A stretch of 10,251 nt of DNA from Pontiella sp. (lineage in GTDB: Bacteria; Verrucomicrobiota; Kiritimatiellia; Kiritimatiellales; Pontiellaceae), in the NCBI GenBank assembly GCA_029935255.1, contig JAOZKS010000067.1, forward strand, positions 1 to 10,251, read 5' to 3'. Below are positions 1-6,637 of this stretch, piece after piece. Both the position numbers and the translations under genes were made by a program. Position 1 is the first letter of the stretch; each line of letters opens with the position of its first letter. The notes below the pieces were generated by a model. That model was not told the origin of the DNA, searched no databases, and worked only from the letters and a program-made list of their open reading frames with translations.

Positions 1-1
1 G

Positions 2-277
2 AAAAATATGTTCGTGGCCTGCGGAGATCGCCATTGGCAATATGTTTCGGTCGATGCCAAAACGGGCGTGAAGGAGTTTTCGTGCGGGCCGACTTCCGAT
101 AAGCATGCCGGTGGATGGAAAAATGACAATCTTTTGCCTGAGCATAAATATTTAAATGTACAGGGTGGGTTCCTAACCCTCACGATTGAGCGCAAGTCAG
201 ACCTTCCTGTGCTAACCGCCCGGCACTACAACGTGTCTGGTGAAGTCTGTAATGAAGATATAAATAAAGGAGAATAA
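2..277 (+). CDS. PhoD-like metallophosphatase, C-terminal end (partial)
   Basis: The frame is open from the window edge (codons K-N before the first ATG at position 8), so this is the 3' end of a longer gene and that ATG is probably internal. The visible C-terminus carries CGDRHWQY followed by EFSCGPTSD. This matches the end of PhoD-type alkaline phosphatase/phosphodiesterase proteins, where GDxH is the last metal-binding motif of the metallophosphatase fold. Such enzymes are usually exported and release phosphate from esters. The N-terminal metal motifs and any signal peptide lie outside the window. The stop is followed after one base by the ATG of the esterase gene, whose ribosome-binding site AAAGGAG lies inside this gene's last codons. 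The two are therefore very likely cotranscribed, and translational coupling is possible. The family call is from motif recall and is moderately secure; the substrate is unknown. Confidence 0.65.
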   Translation, partial: KNMFVACGDRHWQYVSVDAKTGVKEFSCGPTSDKHAGGWKNDNLLPEHKYLNVQGGFLTLTIERKSDLPVLTARHYNVSGEVCNEDINKGE

Positions 278-278
278 A

Positions 279-1838
279 ATGCGCAGATTAATGATGGTTT
301 TGGCGGTGTGGGCTGTGGGTCTTTCGAGTTTTGCGGAGTTAAACCTTCCGGCCTTGTTCTCGGATGGCATGGTGCTGCAGCGTGATCAGAACGTTGCGGT
401 ATGGGGCTGGGCGGATCCGGGGGCTGAGGTGACGGTTTCGTTTGCCGGAAAGGAACAGTCGGCGAAGGCGGATAAGACCGGAAAATTCATGGTTCGGCTT
501 AAAAAAATGAAAGCCTCTACGGAGCCTCGCTTGCTGAAGGTGGTGTCTGGCGGGGAGTCGGTGGAAGTTGAAAATGTGCTGGTTGGCGAAGTTTGGCTCT
601 GTTCGGGGCAGTCAAATATGCAAATGGCCGTTAAGGGTTCTGATAATTTCGACAAGGAACAACCGGCAGCCAACTATCCGCTGATCCGCATGTTCCTAAC
701 CGATCTGAAGGCGAGTACTGAACTGCAAAAAGACTGCACGGGTTCGTGGAAGGTTTGCTCCCCGGAAAGCATTGGTGTCTTCTCTGCCACGGCCTATTTC
801 TTTGGCCGTGAACTCCATCAGGAACTGGATGTTCCGGTTGGGCTGATTCGTTCCTGCTGGGGAGGAACACGTATTGAGGCGTGGAGTCCCGCGGCATCGC
901 TGGAGCAATTTCCTGCCGTTGCTGCCGATAAGGCGCAGCTGGATGCCAAAGCGGAAAAATTTGATGAAGCAGCCGGTGGAGAGCGGCATGCCAAGCTAAT
1001 GGAAGAGTGGAGGCAGAAGGTTACGCGGTCTAAAGCGGAAGGCAGTAAAGCTCCCCGTCGTCCGAGAAAACAAAAGAACCCTCGCAACTCGCAAAACTAT
1101 CCGGCCAATCTCTACAACGCCATGATTAATCCACTGGTGCCGTACGGCATGCGCGGTGCGATCTGGTATCAGGGAGAGGCGAATGCCCACTCAACGGAAC
1201 AGGCGATTCTCTATCGTGATCTGCTCGAAAATATGGTGGTGCAGTGGCGCAAGGATTGGGGCGGAAATTTCCCTTTCTATGCCGTTCAGTTGGTCAATTT
1301 CAAGGCCCCTCAGTCGCAACCGGTTGAAGATACGGCATGGGCATTTATTCGTGAAAGTTTTCTGGAGTTTCATAAAGAGGTTTCGAATGCCTGGATAGCC
1401 ATCACGATTGATGTGGGGATGGAGAAAAATATTCATCCGACCAATAAGCAGGCCGTTGGTTATCGTTTGGCGCAGCAAGCGTTGGCGAAAACCTACAAAA
1501 AGGATGTTGTTGCGGGTGGGCCGATCTATAAGTCGATGAAAACGAAAGGGAATACGATTGTTGTGAAGTTCGATGATATAGGTTCCGGCCTGGTGGAGCA
1601 GGGTGGCGAGCCGCTTAAAACCTTCGCCCTTGCTGGAGCGGACAAGCAGTTTGTTGTTGCGCAGGCGGTGATTGTTGGCGATACGGTTGTGGTTAGCTCT
1701 AGCAAGGTAGCAGATCCCGTTGCTGTGCGGTATGCTTGGGCGGACAATCCCGTGAATTGCAATCTATTCAATAAAGAAGGGTTTCCAGCTTCGCCGTTCC
1801 GTACGGATGGTTGGCCTGCGCAGGAAAATGGCCGATAG
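279..1838 (+). CDS. secreted sialate O-acetylesterase (SGNH hydrolase family)
   Basis: This 519-residue protein has a typical signal peptide (MRR, then a hydrophobic stretch, then SFA-E near residue 19), so it is exported. Residues 25-107 look like the N-terminal beta-sandwich of this family (LFSDGMVLQRD, VWGWADPG). GQSNM at 110-114 carries the probable nucleophile Ser112. GGTRIEAW (195-202) and IWYQGEAN (295-302) are the following SGNH blocks, and D378 with H386 (DVGMEKNIHP) completes the catalytic set. The family removes O-acetyl groups from sialic acids or, in many environmental members, from other acetylated glycans; the true substrate cannot be read from sequence. A Lys/Arg-rich insert lies at 243-268 (KVTRSKAEGSKAPRRPRKQK). 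The start is set by AAAGGAG at 267-273. The gene sits one base after the phosphatase stop and its TAG lies just before an ABC-ATPase remnant. Confidence in the family is high. Confidence 0.93.
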   Translation: MRRLMMVLAVWAVGLSSFAELNLPALFSDGMVLQRDQNVAVWGWADPGAEVTVSFAGKEQSAKADKTGKFMVRLKKMKASTEPRLLKVVSGGESVEVENVLVGEVWLCSGQSNMQMAVKGSDNFDKEQPAANYPLIRMFLTDLKASTELQKDCTGSWKVCSPESIGVFSATAYFFGRELHQELDVPVGLIRSCWGGTRIEAWSPAASLEQFPAVAADKAQLDAKAEKFDEAAGGERHAKLMEEWRQKVTRSKAEGSKAPRRPRKQKNPRNSQNYPANLYNAMINPLVPYGMRGAIWYQGEANAHSTEQAILYRDLLENMVVQWRKDWGGNFPFYAVQLVNFKAPQSQPVEDTAWAFIRESFLEFHKEVSNAWIAITIDVGMEKNIHPTNKQAVGYRLAQQALAKTYKKDVVAGGPIYKSMKTKGNTIVVKFDDIGSGLVEQGGEPLKTFALAGADKQFVVAQAVIVGDTVVVSSSKVADPVAVRYAWADNPVNCNLFNKEGFPASPFRTDGWPAQENGR

Positions 1839-1841
1839 CTC

Positions 1842-2251
1842 AGGTTTGTTCCGCAGGATTTGGCTTTGTTTCCAACGATGACGATTCGCGAGCACCTTTC
1901 CCTAGCCTTAACCATTCGTAAGATTGCACGTAAAACCATTGATCGGCGGGTAGATGAGTTGTCTGATTTGTTAGGAATACGTCCGCTTCTGGGTCGTAAA
2001 CCGAAGGGGTTGAGTGGGGGTGAGGCGCAACGGGTGGCTTTGGGGCGTGCTCTGTCCGCCTCGCCCGGTATACGGTGTCTGGACGAGCCGCTGAGTGCGC
2101 TGGATGATCATACGAGGAAGGAAGTGTTCGATTTGCTAAAACTCGTCAAGAACAGACGGGAGTAACCACGCTCCATATTACGCATAACAAGGTGGAAGCC
2201 GATGCGTTGGCAGATTTGTCGGTTTGCATGGAAAATAGTCGGATTGTATAA
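1842..2251 (+). pseudogene. ABC transporter ATP-binding subunit remnant (5'-truncated, frameshifted)
   Basis: The recognisable protein begins abruptly at the Q-loop (RFVPQDLALFPTMTIREHL), three bases after the esterase TAG and in the same frame. The Walker A half is absent and there is no proper start; only a TTG at 1860 is available. The ABC signature LSGGEAQRVALGRAL, Walker B/D-loop (CLDEPLSALDD) and, after a frameshift, the H-loop region (TTLHITHNKVEADALAD) all follow in correct order. The first frame ends at TAA 2163-2165 as LVKNRRE. Restoring one A near 2147-2150 gives LVKEQTGVTTLHITHN and runs to TAA 2249-2251. Loss of Walker A means it cannot bind ATP normally. The best family match is the ModC/WtpC/CysA type of oxyanion importer ATPase, by motif resemblance only. 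A sequencing error could explain the frameshift but not the missing 5' half. Anything translated would be nonfunctional as an ATPase. Confidence 0.85.
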
Positions 2252-2269
2252 GCGATTAAGGAGACGGGG

Positions 2270-2713
2270 ATGGAGCACTGGTATCTATTTATTTTAGCGG
2301 GCCTTTGTGCCGGAATGGTCAGTTCGTTGTTTGGAGTGGGAGCCGGAATCGTAATGGTTCCGCTGTTGGTCATGGGTTTTGGCTTGGCACAAAAAAGTGC
2401 TCAGGGAACGGCATTGGTTGTGATGATTCCCATGGCATTGGTTGGTGCCATTCGGTACAAGCTAAATCCTGAAATCGAGGTTAGCTTACCGGTTTCGGCT
2501 TTGATGGGGCTCGGTGGCGTGGTTGGTGCCTTGATTGGATCCCAGCTTGTTTTCAGTATACCCTCCTTGGTACTCAAGCGAATGTTTGCTGTTTTTATCA
2601 TTATCGCGGGCCTTAACATGTTCATTAAAACGCTGAAAAAATCAGCTAAACCTATTGATCCTTCATTGAGCCATGTTTCAACCGACGAGGAGCGACCGGA
2701 TGAGCCCATTTAA
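2270..2713 (+). CDS. half-size TauE/SafE family membrane protein
   Basis: This 147-residue integral membrane protein has about four hydrophobic segments (roughly 5-35, 44-63, 72-95 and 105-119). The glycine-rich motif FGVGAGIVMVPLL (21-33) is the hallmark of the TauE/SafE (DUF81) family, whose members are associated with export of sulfite, sulfoacetate and other organic anions. Usual members are about 240-270 residues with two copies of this repeat; this one has a single repeat and a hydrophilic tail (KPIDPSLSHVSTDEERPDEPI). Half-size members are known and would have to dimerise, so truncation is not required. The start is well supported by AAGGAG at 2258-2263, six bases before the ATG. It follows the ABC-ATPase remnant by 18 bases, which may mark a former anion-transport locus (inference). 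The substrate is unknown. Confidence 0.8.
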   Translation: MEHWYLFILAGLCAGMVSSLFGVGAGIVMVPLLVMGFGLAQKSAQGTALVVMIPMALVGAIRYKLNPEIEVSLPVSALMGLGGVVGALIGSQLVFSIPSLVLKRMFAVFIIIAGLNMFIKTLKKSAKPIDPSLSHVSTDEERPDEPI

Positions 2714-2759
2714 ATCCATTTCGCTGAACGAAGAAGAAAAGGCCACCTATGCGGATTGA
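2700..2759 (+). CDS. possible 19-residue peptide or remnant ORF
   Basis: A short ORF, MSPFKSISLNEEEKATYAD, starts 14 bases before the end of the TauE-like gene. A purine-rich GAGGAG near 2686-2691 serves as a plausible ribosome-binding site. It stops at TGA 2757-2759. A second frame opened by an ATG at 2759 continues as MNSLTGTDKNPVAFWRSS and runs into hisF, so the pair could be one small decayed gene broken by a frameshift. I recognise no family. It could equally be chance, since it is only 19 codons. It lies upstream of hisF but has no histidine run, so it is not an obvious his attenuator leader. Confidence 0.25.
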   Translation: MSPFKSISLNEEEKATYAD

Positions 2760-2792
2760 TGAATTCTTTAACTGGAACGGATAAAAACCCGG

Positions 2793-2829
2793 TTGCGTTT
2801 TGGAGATCCTCGGATTATCTTCGATCTCC
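2793..2829 (+). promoter_or_regulatory. possible hisF promoter with overlapping dyad
   Basis: TTGCGT (2793-2798) and TATCTT (2816-2821) are spaced by 17 bases, a plausible but weak sigma-70-type pair. A 7-bp perfect inverted repeat, GGAGATC (2802-2808) with GATCTCC (2823-2829), spans the spacer and the -10. That geometry would suit an operator or a leader hairpin. No long T-run follows, so a terminator is unlikely. The evidence is pattern only. Confidence 0.25.
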
Positions 2830-2852
2830 TTTGAAGGAAGTGGGGATTTCTT

Positions 2853-3611
2853 ATGTTGGCAAAACGAATCATACCCTGTCTGGATGTAACGGGCGGGCGC
2901 GTTGTGAAGGGCGTGAATTTTGTGGATCTGCGTGATGCGGGTGATCCGGTGGAATGCGCCAAAGTCTACGAAGCACAGGGCGCAGATGAACTGACCTTTT
3001 TGGATATCACGGCATCGAGCGATGGCCGTGAAACGATGGTGGATATCGTACGTCGCTGCGCCGAGCAGGTTTTCATGCCGCTAACGGTCGGAGGCGGCAT
3101 CCGTACACCGGCCGATGTGCGCCGAATGCTTAAGGCTGGAGCAGACAAAGTCTCATTTAACACGGCGGCGATTACCCATCCTGATATCCTTAACGAATGC
3201 TCCGATATGTTTGGTTCGCAATGTACGGTATTGGCGATCGATGCGCGCCGCAATGGGGACGGAACATGGGGTGTTTTTACACATGGCGGTCGCAACCCGA
3301 CCGAGCTCGATGCCGTTGGATGGGCAATCGAAGGAACCCAGCGCGGGGCAGGAGAAATCCTGCTTACGAGCATGGATGCCGATGGTACGAAGGATGGGTT
3401 TGATCTGGAGTTAACCCGGGCCGTTTCCGAAGCGGTCGGTGTTCCGGTCATTGCTTCCGGGGGAGTGGGCACCTTGCAGCACATGGTCGATGGGGTTGCC
3501 GAGGGCAAGGCCGATGCGGTTCTCGCGGCCTCTATTTTTCACTTTGGCGAATTCACAATTCGTGAAGTGAAGGAATACATGCGTGATCAGGGAATTGAAG
3601 TGAGGTTGTAA
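2853..3611 (+). CDS. hisF: imidazole glycerol phosphate synthase, cyclase subunit HisF
   Basis: HisF is the (beta/alpha)8-barrel cyclase that, with the glutaminase HisH, converts PRFAR plus ammonia into imidazole glycerol phosphate and AICAR in histidine biosynthesis; it is cytoplasmic. The 252 residues match the family's usual length of about 253. The two catalytic aspartates fall at the canonical positions: D11 in IIPCLDVTGG and D130 in LAIDARR. The phosphate-binding loops VGGGIR (79-84) and ASGGVG (201-206) are present, and the C-terminus AASIFHFGEFTI is typical. A purine-rich stretch GAAGGAAGTGGGG at 2833-2845 precedes the ATG. No hisH or hisA is visible. hisF ends 8 bases from the end of a convergent minus-strand gene, which separates it from hisI. 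No sign of damage. Confidence 0.98.
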   Translation: MLAKRIIPCLDVTGGRVVKGVNFVDLRDAGDPVECAKVYEAQGADELTFLDITASSDGRETMVDIVRRCAEQVFMPLTVGGGIRTPADVRRMLKAGADKVSFNTAAITHPDILNECSDMFGSQCTVLAIDARRNGDGTWGVFTHGGRNPTELDAVGWAIEGTQRGAGEILLTSMDADGTKDGFDLELTRAVSEAVGVPVIASGGVGTLQHMVDGVAEGKADAVLAASIFHFGEFTIREVKEYMRDQGIEVRL

Positions 3612-3619
3612 AGGATGTT

Positions 3620-5980
3620 CTATTTGATGATGTCGATGGCATCAGTCCGCCAAATTCCGTTATCAAGCAGTTTAACCGTTAGCTCCTGCTCTGTATTGGA
3701 TCCATTTTCCGGTTTAACATACAGGATGATCGAAGCGAGATTCTGGTTGGAAATAAAGTGAATGTCAGGCCAGTTATTTTGGTTGGTATCGGATATGATC
3801 AGATCGCCTTTATCTTCAAAATCGCCGTCTCCATTGGCATCGATGTAGAGGAGTTCCCCTGTCGATTCGTTATAGGCTTCGATGCGCATGGGCGACGAGG
3901 CCTCCACGGTGATGTCCACAACTTCTTGTTTCTCTGCATCCTTCCTCTGAATCATATGGAGGATTGGGATGAGGTAGAACGGATTGTTTTGGATTTCATG
4001 TGCGTTGATTACGGCTGTGCGTTTTTCGCTTGTGGACTCCGCATAGCTCCAGCGGCCCGAGGCCGAAACCGTTCCGTCAACGATCCAGCTACATGCAACT
4101 GTTGAACCTGATCCTTCATCCGTTGGTAGAGCCACGATGTCGATGATGCAGCAGGCTCCAGCGGACAGCGTGAGTGACCTTGAAAGGGAGGTCTCTGAAA
4201 ATGAAGGGCTGGATCCTGCGGTCAGCCAATTCTCATTTTGCCATTTTAGGATATCGACGGGGCCGTCTAGTTGAAGCTCACCTTGAATGGCATTGGCTGA
4301 TGGATTGATGAGATAAAAGCGTCCGTGGGCGGGTTGACCGGGGAGGGAGGTGGTTAGGCTTAGGCTGGGTTGGATGTCGACCGTTGCAGAAAACGGTCTT
4401 TGTCTGGTTATTCCAAATGAATTTTCTACTGGGTCTGCTGGTTGTTGAGCCGCGGTGGATGACCTTTCTTGAATCGCGGTTCCCTCCGGTTTATCTGTGG
4501 GTTTCGCGGGGGAGGGATCTGCCGTCGGAGGCGGGGTTTTTATCTGTGAGGATAGTCGTGCGAGTATATGTTGGGCGCTTGCAAAGCGGTCAGGCAGGTT
4601 CATGGCCTTCGCCAGTCGGACCGCTTCGTGCTGGATGGCAACGGCTTCTTCGTAGAGACCGTTGATGGCGAGAAACTGTGCATACTTTTCGTAGAGCGAA
4701 AGTTCGCCGAATTTATTCCCCATATGCCGTTCGTTTTCCAATGCGCGGATCAACCACGTTCCTAGTTCGGGATGAGTTCCGCCGTCGGCCAGTGCGAGGT
4801 CGATGGCGGTTCGTAGCATATGGATTTTAAGGTAGGGGTTGACATCGTCGGCGGTTTCTTTGAAGAGCCGGTTAACCAGATCCCAAGCCTCTTGCGTGTA
4901 TCCCAATGCGTGGTAAATGCGAGCTTTTTTTAGTTTAATGGATACGCCGTCGAGTCGGGAATGAAATATGTGGCTTGAGATAAGTTCTGCAGCCGTATCG
5001 GCAATTTCAAGAGCCTCTTCGGTTAGGGTTCCCAGCTTAATATTGATGAGTTCACGTTCTAGTTTCGCATCGTATAGGTTATGTTTTGGGGTGTGGTAGT
5101 ACCCTTCGGCTTTAGTAATAAACTCATCATAGAATCTAGCCGCTTCTTCAGGGTGTCCATGCATTAGGCAAATCTCAGCCATGCGTCGCGCGGCATCCAG
5201 TGAGCATCTGCAAACCTCATTTTTCATGCGGTCGTTTCCTTTCATATATTCATCGGTATATTGGATGAACCATTGGTTGAGTTCCGCGGCGCGAACCCAG
5301 TCGCCCTGATCCTGAGCGGATAGGGCGGCATAACCAATTCCATATATGTAAGGGTAGTATATGAAGCGTGGATTTGTGGATGGGCTTTTATGTTTCTCAG
5401 GGTATAAATCTTGAACATAAATTGGAAAGGCTCGTTTGCGGGCATCGGGCATGAAAGAAAAGAGGGGGCCAAGGTCTTTATAGACGGAGCAGCTGGTATC
5501 CATTTTCTTGTATGTACACTGACTCTTTTCGACGTTCAGAATCAAGGCGCGTGCCTGAGCTGCCTTACCGATATCGCGTAGTGATTGGGCGGTATTCCCA
5601 TATAAAATATAGTCGACGGCTGGAATATTTATTGCTGTTTCAGGGTTCTTTTGGTGATTCCGTTCCATCAGAAATTGGTATAAATCAATACTCCACTCCT
5701 CATTGTTTCGCCCTGTTTGAATCTGAGCCTCCCACCAAATGATCCGATAGAAAAAAGTGGTATCGGAAAATGTTGATTCCGCTAAGTCGTAGGCCGTTCC
5801 TAGTTGAACCAGTGCCGCCTCGGCACCCTTTTTTTGATAGGTTTCGACCAAGGCTTCCATGTGGGGTTTGCAAAATACCAGCTGTTTGCCGGTTAATTTT
5901 CTCCATTCGTCGGCATTGGATAGAGCGGGGAAAAAGACAATTAACACAAAAGTAATTATATTTAAAAGGTAACATTTCAT
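3620..5980 (-). CDS. exported TPR-like protein with Ca-binding-like C-terminal loops, function unknown
   Basis: A 786-residue protein with a signal peptide (MKCYLLNIITFVLIVFFPALSNA-DEW), so it is probably periplasmic or surface-exposed. Residues 30-480 are alpha-helical with weak TPR-like units (QGDWVRAAELNQWF, HGHPEEAARFYDEF, GYTQEAWDLVNRLF, GLYEEAVAIQHEAVRLA). A Pro/Ala-rich linker follows (about 480-520), then a beta-rich region (about 525-700). Near the C-terminus lies DANGDGDFEDKGD (714-726) and then DTNQNNWPD (731-739), resembling Ca-binding EF-hand/TSP3 or dockerin-type loops. TPR domains mediate protein contacts; the C-terminal half suggests extracellular beta-sandwich domains. I recognise no named family. 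No clear Shine-Dalgarno precedes the ATG. A perfect TTGACA lies on this strand at 6062-6057, but its -10 (TACAGA, 19-base spacer) is poor. The gene is convergent with hisF, divergent from hisI, and looks more AT-rich at its 5' part than its neighbours. Confidence 0.85.
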   Translation of the reverse strand: MKCYLLNIITFVLIVFFPALSNADEWRKLTGKQLVFCKPHMEALVETYQKKGAEAALVQLGTAYDLAESTFSDTTFFYRIIWWEAQIQTGRNNEEWSIDLYQFLMERNHQKNPETAINIPAVDYILYGNTAQSLRDIGKAAQARALILNVEKSQCTYKKMDTSCSVYKDLGPLFSFMPDARKRAFPIYVQDLYPEKHKSPSTNPRFIYYPYIYGIGYAALSAQDQGDWVRAAELNQWFIQYTDEYMKGNDRMKNEVCRCSLDAARRMAEICLMHGHPEEAARFYDEFITKAEGYYHTPKHNLYDAKLERELINIKLGTLTEEALEIADTAAELISSHIFHSRLDGVSIKLKKARIYHALGYTQEAWDLVNRLFKETADDVNPYLKIHMLRTAIDLALADGGTHPELGTWLIRALENERHMGNKFGELSLYEKYAQFLAINGLYEEAVAIQHEAVRLAKAMNLPDRFASAQHILARLSSQIKTPPPTADPSPAKPTDKPEGTAIQERSSTAAQQPADPVENSFGITRQRPFSATVDIQPSLSLTTSLPGQPAHGRFYLINPSANAIQGELQLDGPVDILKWQNENWLTAGSSPSFSETSLSRSLTLSAGACCIIDIVALPTDEGSGSTVACSWIVDGTVSASGRWSYAESTSEKRTAVINAHEIQNNPFYLIPILHMIQRKDAEKQEVVDITVEASSPMRIEAYNESTGELLYIDANGDGDFEDKGDLIISDTNQNNWPDIHFISNQNLASIILYVKPENGSNTEQELTVKLLDNGIWRTDAIDIIK

Positions 5981-6127
5981 ATTCGAAAGAATACAAAAGC
6001 CCTATATATCTACAAGGATTTTGTGGGTGAATCTGTAAGTTGCTTTTCAAGGTTTATGTCAACTTCGGCTTGTTCGGGGCTATGCTTTATTAGACCCTGT
6101 AGTTTTATAACAAGGAGAAAATATTTC

Positions 6128-6541
6128 ATGAGCAAGGAACTCGAAGAAGGGCTGGAATTGGCGCTGGACTGGAATAAGTTGGAAAAGGCGGTTGAAGGCA
6201 CAAAGGGTATCATTCCCGTGGCGGTGCAACACGCCGACACGAAAGAAGTCATTCTTGTGGCCTACATCAATCAGATCGCCTTCGAGGAATCGCTCAAGCG
6301 CAAGATGCTGGTGCTTTGGAGCTCATCGCGTCAGGAACTATGGATTAAAGGCCTGACCTCCGGAGAAACCTTCGAGCTGCTCAACGCCTACGTCAACTGT
6401 GAGCAAAATTCATTGCTCTTTATTGTGCGCCCCAATCGCGGGGGTATCTGTCACACAAAAAATACCAAGGGCGAACCGCGTAACTGCTACTATCGTAAAA
6501 TCGATCTCGAGACGGCAGTACTTGAAAATGTGGATGAGTAG
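6128..6541 (+). CDS. hisI: phosphoribosyl-AMP cyclohydrolase HisI (monofunctional)
   Basis: HisI opens the adenine ring of PR-AMP, the third step of histidine biosynthesis, in the cytoplasm. The 137 residues contain GIIPVAVQHADTKEVILVAYIN, LWSSSRQELWIKGLTSGE and ICHTKNTKGEPRNCYYRK, in family order. The three zinc-ligand cysteines are kept: C91, C108 and C120. The usual D-C-D-x-D metal segment reads N-C-E-Q-N (90-94), so the acidic residues implicated in Mg binding are mostly replaced. This looks like a subfamily signature rather than damage, as the rest is intact. No HisE domain is fused. The chosen start has AAGGAG (6112-6117) ten bases upstream; the frame stays open further upstream, to 6023, but that part has no family similarity. 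A divergent 147-base gap separates it from the TPR-like gene, and a repeat-rich spacer follows. Confidence 0.95.
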   Translation: MSKELEEGLELALDWNKLEKAVEGTKGIIPVAVQHADTKEVILVAYINQIAFEESLKRKMLVLWSSSRQELWIKGLTSGETFELLNAYVNCEQNSLLFIVRPNRGGICHTKNTKGEPRNCYYRKIDLETAVLENVDE

Positions 6542-6545
6542 GAAG

Positions 6546-6626
6546 TCGTAGACGGAGCTTCCAGCTCCGTTTGGATTCATCAACGCGCGTTATTCAACCC
6601 AACGGAGCTGGAAGCTCCGTCTACGA
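6546..6626. repeat. 26-bp perfect inverted repeat with palindromic arms (BIME-like)
   Basis: Arms at 6546-6571 and 6601-6626 are exact reverse complements. Each arm is itself a hairpin: ACGGAGCT and AGCTCCGT around a 3-base loop. The 29-base spacer contains the 10-base palindrome AACGCGCGTT (6582-6591). The layout, two inverted palindromic units between genes, is that of REP/BIME elements. It starts 4 bases after the hisI stop and ends 11 bases before the phosphohexomutase ATG. A transcript could fold into one long hairpin or a cloverleaf-like form. No T-run follows, so it is not a classical terminator, although it may stabilise mRNA ends. Confidence 0.92.
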
Positions 6627-6637
6627 ATGAGGGAACC

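Noticed and set aside
1526..1939. 137-codon minus-strand ORF across the esterase end and ATPase remnant
   Set aside because: It is antisense to two better-supported coding regions and has no recognisable domain.
2759..2935. 58-codon ORF overlapping the start of hisF
   Set aside because: No ribosome-binding site or recognisable family, and the second half is hisF in a shifted frame. Kept only as a low-interest frameshift idea.
2966..3508. 180-codon minus-strand ORF inside hisF
   Set aside because: Shadow of the well-conserved hisF; Ser/Pro/Ala-rich composition typical of antisense reading.
6023..6127. N-terminal extension of hisI from an upstream ATG at 6023
   Set aside because: The extra 35 residues do not resemble HisI, and the ATG at 6128 has a good AAGGAG at proper spacing and gives the usual family length.
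6546..6626. Rho-independent terminator after hisI
   Set aside because: The hairpin is strong but lacks a following T-run on either strand, so it is listed as a repeat instead.
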